Origin: Muscardinus avellanarius
Lineage: Eukaryota > Chordata > Mammalia > Rodentia > Gliridae
Direction of reading: 5' to 3'
NCBI GenBank assembly: GCA_963383645.1
Contig: OY726557.1
Span: 129,527,174 to 129,591,173, forward strand
Length of the DNA stretch: 64,000 nucleotides
Positions 12,901 through 23,535 of this stretch are shown here, piece after piece; within the stretch, counting starts at the first letter, position 1, and every line of letters begins with the position of its first letter. Below the pieces are notes generated by a model that saw nothing but the letters and a program-made list of their open reading frames with translations, had not been told where the DNA came from and did not search any database. Position numbers and translations under genes: made by a program.

Positions 12901-13780
12901 GTCCCCTGTGCAATCACCACACCCACTTCTGCTCTTTCCTTCTGCTGCTTTGAGATCCAGCATGAGCAGAGAATTTCAATAGGGGAGAAGAGCCCTGTGT
13001 GTCTGGGGAGCGCTTCCCTAGCTTGTACTCCCAACTCCTAGACACCTTCACTACAGGGTTCATCCCACAGCCTTCCAGCTTGCCTCAGCCCTGAGTCCTG
13101 AACCACAGAAACTTACATCACTCATGTTGAAATTGCCAAAATAGACCCATCGCCTTCTCAAACAAAGCCCTGGAGACCTCTTTGCACATGTGCCATTGAC
13201 TGAGGCCCTAGCATGTGCCTCTCGGTGGGATAGGCACTTTGCCCAGGTGCTTGCACTTGGTTCTCAAAGCACTACAGAGGTCTCAGTAACCCCTTGCTAC
13301 CAATAATACTTGAGAGGTTCAGGGAGGTTCTCTTAGTTTATTTAAGGCCATGGATGAGAAGCAGGCCCTTGGTGCCAAGCACCTCCCAAACAGAGGGGCT
13401 GTCATCCTGCATAAATACCCCGCCTTTGGCCTCTCACTGGGCTCAGGCCACAGGATAAAGAGAACCCTACTTCTCCCTCCGGCACCGGCAGATTTGTGCC
13501 AGGCTATGGCGCTCCAGCTTCCTTCCCCAGCTCAGTTTCTCCTGTGGCAGGATAATTAGGAAACACCTTTTTTCTCCTGATTCTTGTGGAACTAATGAGC
13601 TGTGAAGAGAGATTGGGGAAGAATTGCTTTCAGGCTGAAAACACTTGCTCTGCTTGACTTGGGTTTGCTAATGACATCTCCTTAAACTGCCTTTTCCTTG
13701 CGTAGGATTTGTCAGTCTTCTTGCGAAGAACACCATTACTCTGCTAAAAATTCACCCAATAAAGAGGATCTGACTACAGA
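9973..13780 (+). other. KCNJ5: KCNJ5 3' UTR (probable extent)
   Basis: No SINE interrupts the stretch from the stop codon to an AATAAA hexamer at 13758-13763, and repeats resume at about 14140. This fits a roughly 3.8-kb 3' UTR; from memory the human KCNJ5 3' UTR is of similar size. ORFs inside it are short and unlike known proteins. A weak MIR-like patch may lie near 13205-13340. The end is an inference from the hexamer. Confidence 0.65.
13758..13763 (+). terminator. KCNJ5: AATAAA polyadenylation signal, candidate KCNJ5 3' end
   Basis: A canonical hexamer sits at the end of the SINE-free stretch after the stop codon. It is followed within about 30 bases by GT/CT-containing sequence. An earlier alternative site cannot be excluded. 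Confidence 0.6.
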
Positions 13781-14139
13781 GCTCTTTCTCATTTGAAATA
13801 GATGGCCACTAGTTTCCCATTCACATGCACCACCAGTTTGAGCAAACTCGTTCTCCTTTTTGTTGGTTCAAAAAATGCAGTATTACCATTGGGACCGGTG
13901 CCCAGGTGTATTATGCAAAGGTGGGAAGGATAGACCTGGAGAGACAGCTACCCAGGTGTCAGAGCTCAGTCTGCAGCTCCAGACGGCAGCAAATGCAGAA
14001 AATGTCAATGGTACGGAGTCACAGGCTAGGTCATTCACTCTGCCCCCAACTTTCATCTACCCTTTTAATGTCACACATTCAGAATCACCTAGGTAATGGC
14101 TCACTTTAAAATATCCACTCCTTGGTTTTGTTTGGTCTC

Positions 14140-14329
14140 AGCAGGTGTGCTGGCACACACCTATCATCCCAGTACTTGGGAGCTTGATACAGGAGGATCT
14201 CGGGTTCAACAACAGCCTTGATAACTTACAAGGCCCGCAGCAATGTAATGAGACCCTGTTTCAAAATAAAAAGAAAAAAGGGATGGGGGTGGAACTCAGA
14301 AGTAGAATGACCCTGGGATCAATCCCCAC

Positions 14330-14330
<1 letters not shown>
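14140..14330 (+). mobile_element. SINE with CA-repeat 3' tail
   Basis: The head is AGCAGGTGTGCTGGCACACA and the tail ends GATCAATCCCCACTAACACA, running straight into the (CA)n tract. It is the first SINE after the KCNJ5 3' UTR. Confidence 0.82.

Positions 14331-14371
<41 letters not shown>
14331..14371. repeat. (CA)n microsatellite
   Basis: About 20 CA units grown from the A-rich tail of the adjoining SINE. Confidence 0.92.
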
Positions 14372-14372
<1 letters not shown>

Positions 14373-14484
14373 CTAGGTTGCTGAGTCTGGCTACTTGCTG
14401 AGGCTGTCCTTGAACCTGCGATCCTCCTGTGTAAGCAATCTTCCCAGTACTGGGATTATAGGCATTCTCCACCCATGCCAGGCT
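14373..14484 (-). mobile_element. SINE head fragment
   Basis: GCTGAGGCTGTCCTTGAACC through CAGTACTGGGATTATAGGCA, ending ATGCCAGGCT. The ID-like tail is missing. Confidence 0.72.
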
Positions 14485-14509
14485 TATCTACTTCATTTTT
14501 TGTGTGTAG

Positions 14510-14515
<6 letters not shown>

Positions 14516-14540
<25 letters not shown>

Positions 14541-14729
14541 TGCAGGTCTGGGGATGGAACCCAGGGGCATTCGACATCTCCTGCCCTATTTTTTATTCTT
14601 TATTTGAAACGGGGTCTCACTAAATTGCGGAGGGCCTCACTAAATAGCTGAGGCTGTCCGTAATCCGTGATCCTCCTGTCTCAGCCTCCCCAATGCTGGC
14701 ATTACAAGCGTGTGCCACCATGCCTGGCT
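14516..14729 (-). mobile_element. SINE with long oligo(T) (A-tail on minus strand)
   Basis: A 25-base T run precedes GGTCTGGGGATGGAACCCAG. The head ends CCACCATGCCTGGCT. Full length. Confidence 0.85.
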
Positions 14730-14792
14730 TGTGGGTTGTTTTGAGTAACTTTGAAAGTGATTCAAGTGGATACTTTGATCTGACAGAAGCTT

Positions 14793-14885
14793 TTTATTTT
14801 TTCAGTATTGGGGATTGAACCCAAGGGCATTCTACCTCTGTGCCAATCTCCCCCCCACCCGGCCTATTTTTTATTCTTTTTCTCT
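14793..14885 (-). mobile_element. SINE tail fragment, outer member of a double insertion
   Basis: The CAGTATTGGGGATTGAACCC tail box leads into CCGGCCTATTTTTTATTC. It is cut short by the SINE at 14886-15085. One target duplication, TGACAGAAGCTT (14781-14792 and 15086-15097), brackets both. Confidence 0.72.
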
Positions 14886-15085
14886 TTATTTCTTTTTGTG
14901 GGCCTGGGGATGAAACCCAGGGGCATTCAGCCTCCAAGCTACACTCCCTGCCCTATTTTTTGTTCTTTATTTTGAAACAAGTTTTCATTAAATAGCAGGG
15001 GGCTTCACTAAGTAGCTGAGGCTGTGATCCTCGCATCTCAGCCTCCCAAGTACTAGGATTACAAGCATTTGCCGCCACGCCTGGC
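14886..15085 (-). mobile_element. SINE, inner member of a double insertion
   Basis: GGGCCTGGGGATGAAACCCA through GCCGCCACGCCTGGC. It inserted into, or replaced the 5' part of, the SINE fragment to its left, inside the same target duplication. Confidence 0.8.
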
Positions 15086-15097
15086 TGACAGAAGCTT

Positions 15098-17020
15098 CTT
15101 ATATTAAAGTTGCCAAAATACAGCTTGTCCATTCATGGCATAAATTAGCAAAATGATATTATGAAACTTGGGAGGAGAGGCAGAGGAACCTCTGATAGTT
15201 AACACTGGCAAAAAAAATTTCAGGACTCTTTTTCAAGTGAAGACCAGAGGTTTTTGTTGAAAATATTACTGGTGGTAGAGGATTAACCGCAGGTGTCTCT
15301 TTTCTACCCATCCATGGGCAAGATTAAAGAGTTCAGAGGGGCAACTTGGTTAATGGAAACTCCTCACTGAGACCACCCTGGAGTGATAAGTTCACAGGGG
15401 CTTTAATTTAGCAGGAGAAGCAGTACTGTAAGCTGGGGGTGGGGAGTGGTGCCTGGTCCAGCACCCCGGCCCCCACCATGGTAAACAGACAAAGGCAGAG
15501 GAGCCGACCAGAGCATGAGCCTGGACCAACAGCTGGTGCAGGAGCAATATTGAGGGTGCAGCGCCGTCCTGGTGGCCCCCAAACAAGGACACGTGCATGT
15601 CCCAGGAAGCCTCAGAGTGATGCCCTTGCCTGGGGATCGCTCTGCACACACTGCTTGGGGTCAGGATGTTAGAGTGGAGACACGAGTGGTCGGGGCGAGG
15701 GGGTCCGTAAGTGGGTATATTTGCCAGTCAAGCCTGGATTGCAATTTGGGGAAGAACTAGGCACACATATCAAAAGGCAAAAATTGGAACATTACCCTCA
15801 GAAAACCCACTCTGACCCAGAAGGTCCGCTCTGGCGGTGCCCGTCAGAAGGCGGGCCCTGATGTGCGCAACACAGATGTCCCTTTACAGCCTATTACTGT
15901 CCAGAGATGAGGCGCGTCAGCTTGTTCGTGGTTCACAAATGCCCGGGAAGGAGTTTTACACATGGAAATGTTGCCAGTTATTTTTTTCCTCTTCAAAGGA
16001 CCATTTACTTTTACTCAGAAGCTGCTATTCAAATAAGCTTGGCTCCCAGGTGGAGGCAAACGGCCTAAGTCCCAGAGGAGAAACCGCGGAGGATATGTGC
16101 ACCTTAGCGAGTGTTCTGGCAAAAGCAGAAGCAGGGGGCACCCGGGCTGAGCGAGGAAAGGAGTTGCTAGGCTAGGCAGGCACGCTAGGATCCCTCTGTG
16201 TGCACCTGAATGTCACTGTTGCATTCTCAATCGCCCCTTAAATAAACAGGCTGTAGACAAGGCTGCAGTGAGCCCTGTGTGATGTGAACCTTTGAGGCAG
16301 TAACGTTCCCTCCCCTAACCGTGGTTACCTGGAGATGTGAGCAACGTGGCCATTCAGGAATTCACCCGCCATCTGTTCCCCTCCCGAAGGGGAGCCTGCT
16401 GGCCCTGGTGCACAGAGACAGCTGGGAAAGATGGACGAGAATTTGCTGGACTGACTGCACCCGAAGGAAGGGAGCTGGCGCGTCAGCTCCCGGGTGTCCC
16501 CATTCCACAGCTGCCCTGGCAGAGCCCCTCTCCCTTCCTCTGCACCTTAAAGTCCTAGAACTCTGCTCCAACAAGCAGCATCCTCGGGGGTCCTTGTGGG
16601 ATTTTCTTATAAGGGATAGAATAAAGGGGGACTGTTCCCGTTTGCATGTCTCCCAGGATCTCATGCAGCAGGAGAACCTGGGCGTTCGTCTAGTAGCTGT
16701 CCATCCAGACCTCTGGGCTCCACGGAATTTCCTAGGTATTCCAACAACTGTCTCATTTGAGCCTCTCCTCTGCTCTGGTTGAAAGCTATCCATCAGGAAA
16801 CGGGGCTGCAGCTGGGTGCAGTGGCACATCTATGGAACACCGCTCAGCAAAAATCCAGCTCTGCCCTTTCGGATCACTCTCCCCAGTGTCCGTCACAGCT
16901 TCGGCCCTCCCACCCCACCCACCTTCCTCGTGGACCGCTCCATTGCTCAGGAAATTTACCTTCCAAGGGCCCGTCCAGTACACTTGCCCCAAGCAGATTA
17001 AACTTGACCCACTGCATATG
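15098..17020. other. Unique intergenic sequence
   Basis: No transposon of note and no recognisable gene. A few short frames around 15400-16830 resemble nothing known. An isolated CAGCTGGGTGCAGTGGCACA near 16810 may be a SINE stub. Confidence 0.5.
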
Positions 17021-17037
17021 AAAAAAAGATTGTTTCT

Positions 17038-17266
17038 TTTTTTTCTTTTTTTCTTTCCTTTTTTCTTTTTTTTGGTGGTATTGGGAGTGGAACCCAGGGG
17101 CTTTCTACCTCCAGGCTATACTCCTATACCTATTTTATATTTTATTTAGAAACTGGGTCTCACTAAGTTGCTGTAGCTTCGAATTTGTGTAGCTTCGAAT
17201 TTGTGTGATCCTCCTGTCCCAGCCTCCCAAGCACCGGGATTACAAGTGTGTGCCACATGCCCAGCT
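17038..17266 (-). mobile_element. SINE with internal 16-bp duplication
   Basis: Bracketed by AAGATTGTTTCTT on both sides. Inside, GTAGCTTCGAATTTGT occurs twice in tandem near 17167-17198, a copy-specific duplication. Confidence 0.87.
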
Positions 17267-17297
17267 AAGATTGTTTCTTAAAACAAAAACAAAGACA

Positions 17298-17500
17298 TGC
17301 TGGGCATGGTGGTGCACACCTGTAATCCCGGTACTCGGGAGGCTGAGACAGGAGGATCACAGGTTTGAGGCCTGCCTCTGCAATTTAGGGAGACCCTCAG
17401 CAACTCAGTGAGACTCTTGTCAAATGAAAAATAAAAAGGGCTGGGGGTGTAGCTCAGAAGCAAAACAACCCTGAGTTCAATCCCCAGGACAGATAAATAA
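17298..17500 (+). mobile_element. SINE, full length
   Basis: GCTGGGCATGGTGGTGCACA head and GGGGGTGTAGCTCAGAAGCA tail, ending in a short AAAT-rich tract. Confidence 0.87.
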
Positions 17501-17639
17501 ATAAAATTTAAAACAGAAAACAAAATCTTTTTCAGGGTGGGAGAACTTGAGGGATGTTTCTTTACAAGTGGAATTAGGTCTCCCCAAAATCTTTCTCAGA
17601 GAAGCCAGATTTGAATTTTAATTTACTGGCATATTTAGC

Positions 17640-17770
17640 AGACATTCATTACATGCTTCCTGTGTTAATAGCATTTTACCAGGACCTGGGAAAGTAAAAT
17701 TGAGTAAGACGCCACCCCCGCCCTTTGGGACCCTGCAGTTGAGTGCGGTGGACGGCCCCACGCTGATTCA
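17640..17770 (+). mobile_element. L2 LINE 3' remnant
   Basis: CATTCATTACATGCTTCCTG, CAGGACCTGGGAAAGT, then GACCCTGCAGTTGAG match the usual L2 3'-end order. Confidence 0.45.
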
Positions 17771-18178
17771 TCTCATTGACTAATGTTCTGTTTGTGTTTG
17801 TTTAGAAATATCATTTTATAGATAAAGGCAGATGCCTACTTTGTTGGTCACTAGAGAAAGAATCAGGTAAGAATATATGAATACATTCCTGAATGATTAT
17901 TGGAAGAAAAAAGATTTTGTCTCTAAAACCAGTGATTCACTATTCGATCAGTATTAATGACTTACACACTTAAAATGTCCTGCCAGAAGTCAAGGCCGAT
18001 TGCCGGCAAAACTATCGCCTGCCCCACGGCTGCCGCTTCCACGGCCTTCACTCTCCTCCCTGGGGAGCTGCCTCTCACCAGCAGCTGACAGTCCCCTGTG
18101 CCCCTGCAGGCCTCCCTCGCCCACGCTGCACACGGAGGTCACAGTCTGTCTAGAACGTTCTGAGTCTCATGTGAGTGG

Positions 18179-18391
18179 TTTTTTTTTTTTTTTTTTTTTT
18201 TTTTTTGTTTGTTTTGACTGAAGGTTGAACTCAAAGCAGAGGCCTTCTACCTCGGAGCTGTACCCCCAGCCCTATTTTATTTTACTTTTTTTTTAGTTTG
18301 AAATAGATTCTCACTAAGTTGCTGAGGCTGGTCTCAAACCTGTGATCCTGCCAAGTACTGGGATTACAGGAGTGTGCCACTGTGCTAGGTA
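18179..18391 (-). mobile_element. SINE with long T-tract
   Basis: A T run of about 27 bases, the tail GACTGAAGGTTGAACTCAAA, then the head to GCCACTGTGCTAGGT. Diverged in the tail. Confidence 0.82.
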
Positions 18392-18399
18392 CAAGGGTG

Positions 18400-18640
18400 T
18401 GTTTTTTCTTTTCTTTTGTTTTTGCTTTTGTTTTTGCAGTACTGGGGGTGGAACCCAGGGACATTTTTACCTTTGAGCTACACCCCCAGCCCTATTTTTT
18501 ATTCTTTATTTTGAAACAGGATCTCAATGAGTTGCAAAGGGTCTCACTAAGTAGTAGCTGAGGCTGTCTGTGAACCGTGATCCTCCCATCTCAACCTCCC
18601 AAATGCTGGGAGCACAAGCGTGCGCCACCACACATGGCTT
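18400..18640 (-). mobile_element. SINE, full length
   Basis: Follows the previous copy in the same orientation. The tail is GTACTGGGGGTGGAACCCAG and the head ends GCCACCACACATGGCT. Confidence 0.85.
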
Positions 18641-18707
18641 ACGAGGTGTTTAATGAACTCTTCTCTGATGAAGCATAGGCATGGGTTTATCTAGGTGTCC
18701 CTCTTGT

Positions 18708-18711
<4 letters not shown>

Positions 18712-18764
<53 letters not shown>

Positions 18765-18850
18765 AGAAAAGGAAGGAAGAGGAGAGGAGAGGAGAGGAGA
18801 GGAGAGGAGAGGAGAGGAGAGGAGAGGAGAGGAGAGGAGAGGAGAGGATA
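18712..18850. repeat. Compound polypurine tract (GA)n(GGAGA)n
   Basis: About 24 GA units, a short AAGGAAGGAAG bridge, then about 14 GGAGA units. Pure purine on the + strand. It pairs with the mirror arrangement at 20195-20325. Confidence 0.95.
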
Positions 18851-20194
18851 GCCTTCTGGGGAGAGAGGGAGGAAATGGAGTTTGGCCTAGGACTAACTAA
18901 GAAGCTCCCTTGTGGGATGGGCTGGTTGAAGAGGAGGATGAGTCTGTCTGCAGGGAACCAGAAGAGGAACTCTATAACCATCAAATTCTAACATTTTTCA
19001 GGATGAAAAGCTGGGAAGACCCCCCCCCCCATCCCTCACTGGGACCACCCAGCACAACCACTGCTTCTGGGGCCCTTCTGAGTCCAGGAGATGCTGAAAA
19101 ATGATCAGAAAAAAAAAGGTGCTAGGGCCACATGACCCAAGGAGGCTCCACCTTTGAAGTCTCTGCAACGCCACCACCCTGCCCAGGCACACCTTCATCC
19201 TAGGCTGCCCGCACAAGAAGCCCACCCCGGCTCTGGGGCTTTGCTCTGACACTTCTCTCCTTTCCCCTTCCCTCCCCTCTAAATTCAGCCTAGGCTTCTT
19301 TCTTCCATAGGACTTTTCTTTTTCTGCTAATTAGTTCCTTTTACATGGTAGCTTTGTGATGGCTTTTGATTTCCGCTGCCCACCTTAATGCCTTATTTCA
19401 TTGTTGAAGCGTCCCTTTAAACTCCATGGCACCTCCTTGGTTTCTATTGTGATGTCTGACAGTGTAGCTAGCTTAAAAGAATGAATTTCCATATTCTACT
19501 TCCAGATTTGCATTTCCATTTCAACTAGAAAAGAGACAGTTGAATCCTAGGAAATAGCTGGTGGGCAGGAAGGTGTATCAAATGAAAATTTAAGAAACTA
19601 AGCATGGGCAGAGAACTTCGATGAGGAATCGTTAATATAAATTTGGATTCCTACATAACTGCCCCCAACTCCACCCCTCCCCCTTTATATTTACTGTGCC
19701 TAGAAGGGTTTATTCTGGAAGATAATCCAGAAGCAGCTTTGGTTGTTGTTTCAATAAAATGTCTCAAATAGTTCTACTTTATTAATTTTATTTTCTAAAG
19801 AATGATCTCTGTATATTCAATTTCAGGGAGCTGATGATCATTACTATGCTCTCCTTGGGGAAGCTGGGACAGCTGCACCTATGGTTTCTATAGCAAAATA
19901 TTCATCCAGGCTTCGCATAAGTGTCCAACAGACTGTAATGTGTCCATCCCCACATTACTGCGCAGACATCAATACATGTACTGTTACGATTTAGATATAG
20001 AGGATCTCCTGGGAGAGCTCATACACCAACACTGCAAAATAATATGATGTTCAGAGGTGAAATAATTAAATCTTCTGGCTTCTAATCTCATCAGTAATAA
20101 GGTACGCAGGTAGGATGAAGCCAGAGGAGTTAGGTCACTGGGGATGTGGTCTTGGGGATTACGTATGTGTCCATGGGCCCCCTTCCTCCCCTCC
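18851..20194. other. Intergenic sequence between two complementary purine/pyrimidine tracts
   Basis: Mostly unique, AT-moderate sequence with no open frame of note. From about 20040 it begins to resemble a MaLR-like LTR. Confidence 0.5.
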
Positions 20195-20263
20195 TCTCAT
20201 TTCCTCTCCTCTCCTCTCCTCTCCTCTCCTCTCCTCTCCTCTCCTCTCCTCTCCTCTCCTCTT

Positions 20264-20325
<62 letters not shown>

Positions 20326-20485
20326 TCTGCTACAAAGCTCTAAACTCCACAGACATGACTGAACCTAACGTGGACTGAAATCTCTGAAACCTCCAGAACT
20401 GTGAACAAATAAACCTTCCTTCCTCTAGGTTGTGGTCATCAGGTGTTTGGGGGCACAGCAGTGGACATGCTGACTGAAACAGGCA
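20040..20485 (+). mobile_element. MaLR-like LTR containing a pyrimidine microsatellite
   Basis: The left part has TGTTCAGAGGTGAAATAATT. The right part has GGACTGAAATCTCTGAAACC, ACAAATAAACCTTCCTTCCT and GACTGAAACAG, the 3' signature shared with LTRs at 26510 and 49236. The microsatellite lies between them. Confidence 0.6.
20195..20325. repeat. Compound polypyrimidine tract (CCTCT)n(CT)n
   Basis: About 13 CCTCT units, then TCTTCTCTT, then about 27 CT units. Its reverse complement has the same unit order as the tract at 18712-18850. Confidence 0.95.
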
Positions 20486-21516
20486 CACTCCTCCAAGATT
20501 CATGAAGGTGATTAATTTATAATTCTGCAGCTCACTTTGCCCTTACTAACCTGAGTTGATTCTAACTGCCCTTGTTTTGTTTGCTGATTTTCAACTAGAG
20601 TTATACATAGAAAACCATGCAACAAATGTGACTATCCCACAATGGTGTGAACACACCACCATCATCTTCACACCTTGCCCAGATGTGCAGAAAGCAGCGT
20701 CTTCAGCTGCACACTCAGTGTCCACTCCATCCCGGCCTTCCCAGTCTGACAGGCCCACAACTATCCTGAGTCTCTTTCCAGCTGAAAACCAGTGAGAGAA
20801 ACCTCATGGGTTATCAGAGAACCAACCAAGGTCTCATGTCTCATGAGAAGGGTCTCATTCAGTGGTCTCTCTATGACCAATAGGAGCTTCTCTCCCCTTT
20901 GACTGGGGAACCATGTGCAGCCTCTCTCCTCACTCTCCTCTCCCACAGGTTTGTCCCCTCCATTATCCAACCACTAGCCAAGATGTCCCCTCCCACTCCC
21001 CCCTCATTCAGTCCCTCTTGTCCCCTTCTATAAGTTACCATGCCAGTGTTTCCCCCTAATGACTTGTCTCCTAAGAATCTCTGTAGCCACAAAAGTCAGA
21101 TATATCCTTCCCTGGCAGCCTGGTGCTTGTGGCAGGACGTCCCCCTGAATGCAAAGGACACTTGCTCTCTTCCTCCTCCTATATTGCTTCCTTCTTCTCT
21201 TTCTTTACTTTACAGTATACTCTAGTCTCTTATTCTTTCATTTATTCTGTAGGTGTTTACTGAGCACATAGTATATACATAATCAAGGTTTATGATAAAC
21301 ATTTGGGACAAAACCATACTTTACATACACTCCATATGGCAGGTACTGGCCGAGACCCCATCTTAGCAAACCAGCCCAACTCCACTGTTACTCCTGGACC
21401 CAGGGCAAAGAAGAGTTCTTTTTTAGAGGAGTAAGTATTCCCCCTTTCCCTATGAGGTCAAGAGTTGGAGTGAAGTTAGAGTCCATGGGATTTGGAACAA
21501 CAGCCAACAGGGACTT
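20486..21516. other. Unique intergenic sequence
   Basis: No gene recognised. A short TTATTCTGTAGGTGTTTACTG near 21241 may be an L2 stub. Confidence 0.45.
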
Positions 21517-21715
21517 TTTATTTTTATTCTTTTGGTACTAAAGATTGAATCACCCAGGGCCACTCTACCTTCAAGCCACATCCTCAGCCCCTTTTTTAAT
21601 ATTCTGTTTGGAAACAGGGTCTCACTTAGTTGCTGAAGCTGATCTTGAACCTGTGATCCTCCCATCTCAGCCTTTCAAGTTCTGGGATTATAGGCGTGCC
21701 CATCATGCCCACCTA
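21517..21715 (-). mobile_element. SINE, full length
   Basis: TTTTGGTACTAAAGATTGAA tail box, GTCTCACTTAGTTGCTGAAG middle, head to CATCATGCCCACCT. Diverged. Confidence 0.8.
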
Positions 21716-22339
21716 ACAGGAGCCTTTAGAAATGGATTCTCTTTCTACTTAATGTGGGCTCTTTCTCAGCTCAACCCCTAACTCATGAATCCAACAGCTG
21801 CTTTGCAATGATGAATACACTCTTCAAATATGAGGGAACATATGGAAATTAGTCACCATCAAAGGCTATAACAAATTAATTTACACCATAATAGTCCACA
21901 GAAAATTGTTTGCCATGGTCATGGAACAAAACAATGACCTCAGCCCCCAGATTTTTGCAAGCTAGACAGATGAGCACACCACACAGGCTGGCATCATGTC
22001 CAGACCATGGAGCAGGCTCTGCAGAGCACCAGCTATCCTGTACATCTGAAACCTTCCCCAGGAGAGGGCAAGCAAGAGAGAGCATTGCATGTGAACACAG
22101 TGTCTGGGATTGACAGTCTAGGTAACCCCTTCCCACCCCCTTCACTCCTCTCCCACCCACCCCGTGGTGTACTAGGGCGACCATGGCCACCAAAAGGGAA
22201 GTCATTAGCTGTGGATCCTGTGGTGCTGCCTGCCTCCCATCCACCTGGTGTCTTCTCCCCCACTAGTATTTATTTGATTTTATCTTCCCTCTTTTCCTTT
22301 TTCTCCTCCTCCATTCATATGTTTGGTTATTGGCAATGA

Positions 22340-22516
22340 ACTAAATGTTGACATCCCCTCTTTCTAAATTCATAGGTTAAACACTTCACCTTCAGCATGA
22401 TGATATTTGGAGATGGTGCCTTTGGGAGGAAATTAGTTGTAGACAGGTCAGGAGATGGAGTCCTCACAGGAGGATTAATATCCTCATAAACAGAGGATAA
22501 GAAGAGGGAAATTCCT
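22340..22516 (+). mobile_element. MLT1-like LTR, 5' part, split by L1
   Basis: TTGACATCCCCTCTTTCTAA, a GATGGTGCCTTTGGGAGG block and CTCATAAACAGAGGATAAG follow MLT1-type order. The LTR resumes at about 22724. Confidence 0.72.
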
Positions 22517-22723
22517 AATGTACACGATGTACATTCATAAACATATCAAAGTCAATCCGTAAGCCAAACATGAGAAGGAGGAAGAGGGGAGAGAATGGGG
22601 GAGGAATTGGGGAAGGGCTAAATGAGTGATGTGTGCATGTATGACTCTACCATCTTGTACCCCATTAGGATGTACAACTATAATGCACCAATGAAACATT
22701 TTAAAAAGAGAGAGAAAAGGTAG
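22517..22723 (+). mobile_element. L1 3'-end fragment inserted in an MLT1-like LTR
   Basis: A short 5'-truncated L1 tail: GAGAGAATGGGGGAGGAATT, GATGTACAACTATAATGCAC, CAATGAAACATT, then an A/G-rich tail. The same layout recurs at 24470 and 48500. Confidence 0.75.
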
Positions 22724-22935
22724 AAGATCTATCCCTCTCTCCATTCACTGATGATACAAGAAGCTGGTCAATTGCAAACTAGAAAGTAGGCCCTCACCAG
22801 ACACAGTGTCTGCTACTGCCTTGATCTTGGACTTCCCAGCCTCCAGATCCCAGAACAAAAATAAATATATGTTGTTTAAACCACTTCTCTACAGTGTTCT
22901 ATTATAGCAGCCCAACCTAACCTATCTTAGACACC
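22724..22935 (+). mobile_element. MLT1-like LTR, 3' part
   Basis: GGCCCTCACCAGACACAGTG, GCCTTGATCTTGGACTTCCC and TATAGCAGCCCAACCTAACC are strong MLT1-type 3' features. They continue the left half at 22340-22516. Confidence 0.75.
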
Positions 22936-23535
22936 TTCCAAGAACAGTCACAAGACCAGTCCTAGGGAGCCGAACTGCTCCCACTGCATTAAGAAGACTG
23001 TTGACTTCCTCTGACTAAGATGGCTGGACTTAACAAATAAAAGTAAAGAATTTCCAGTTAACCTAAATTTCATATAGATAATGAATAATGTTATAGCAAA
23101 AGTATATTCCATCTAATATTTGGGATACACTTATTCTAAAATTATTTTGTGGTTTATCTGAAATTCAAATTGAATTAGATGTTGTGAACTTGTATTTTCT
23201 AAATCTGTGCCCTGTACCCACTTCAGCCCACACGATCGCTGAGAGGGAGAAGTTATGGTAGTTTAGATCCCTATGCTGTTCCTATGACGGGAGAAATATT
23301 AGCCAATGCATAACAGTATTAACACCCCTTAAGTTTATATTGTACGTAGTGGCCCAATACTCAGAAAACATGAACCCAGAGGGGTCATATTGTATTTCAA
23401 GCACTCAGATCCTTTGCTTCTACAATAGGCCTTTGACTAGATGATGTTTTGGAATCTCTAGTGCTGATATTCAAAACCTGGTTATGATCATATTCCAGTG
23501 TGGAGGAGAATTAACTAGAGAAAATGTTTTTATGG
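22936..23535. other. Unique intergenic sequence, AT-rich
   Basis: Nothing recognised on either strand. Confidence 0.45.

Noticed and set aside
18695..18991. 98-codon frame of Glu-Arg repeats, and the Ser-Leu mirror frames at 18691-18984 and 20115-20378
   Set aside because: They are translations of microsatellites.
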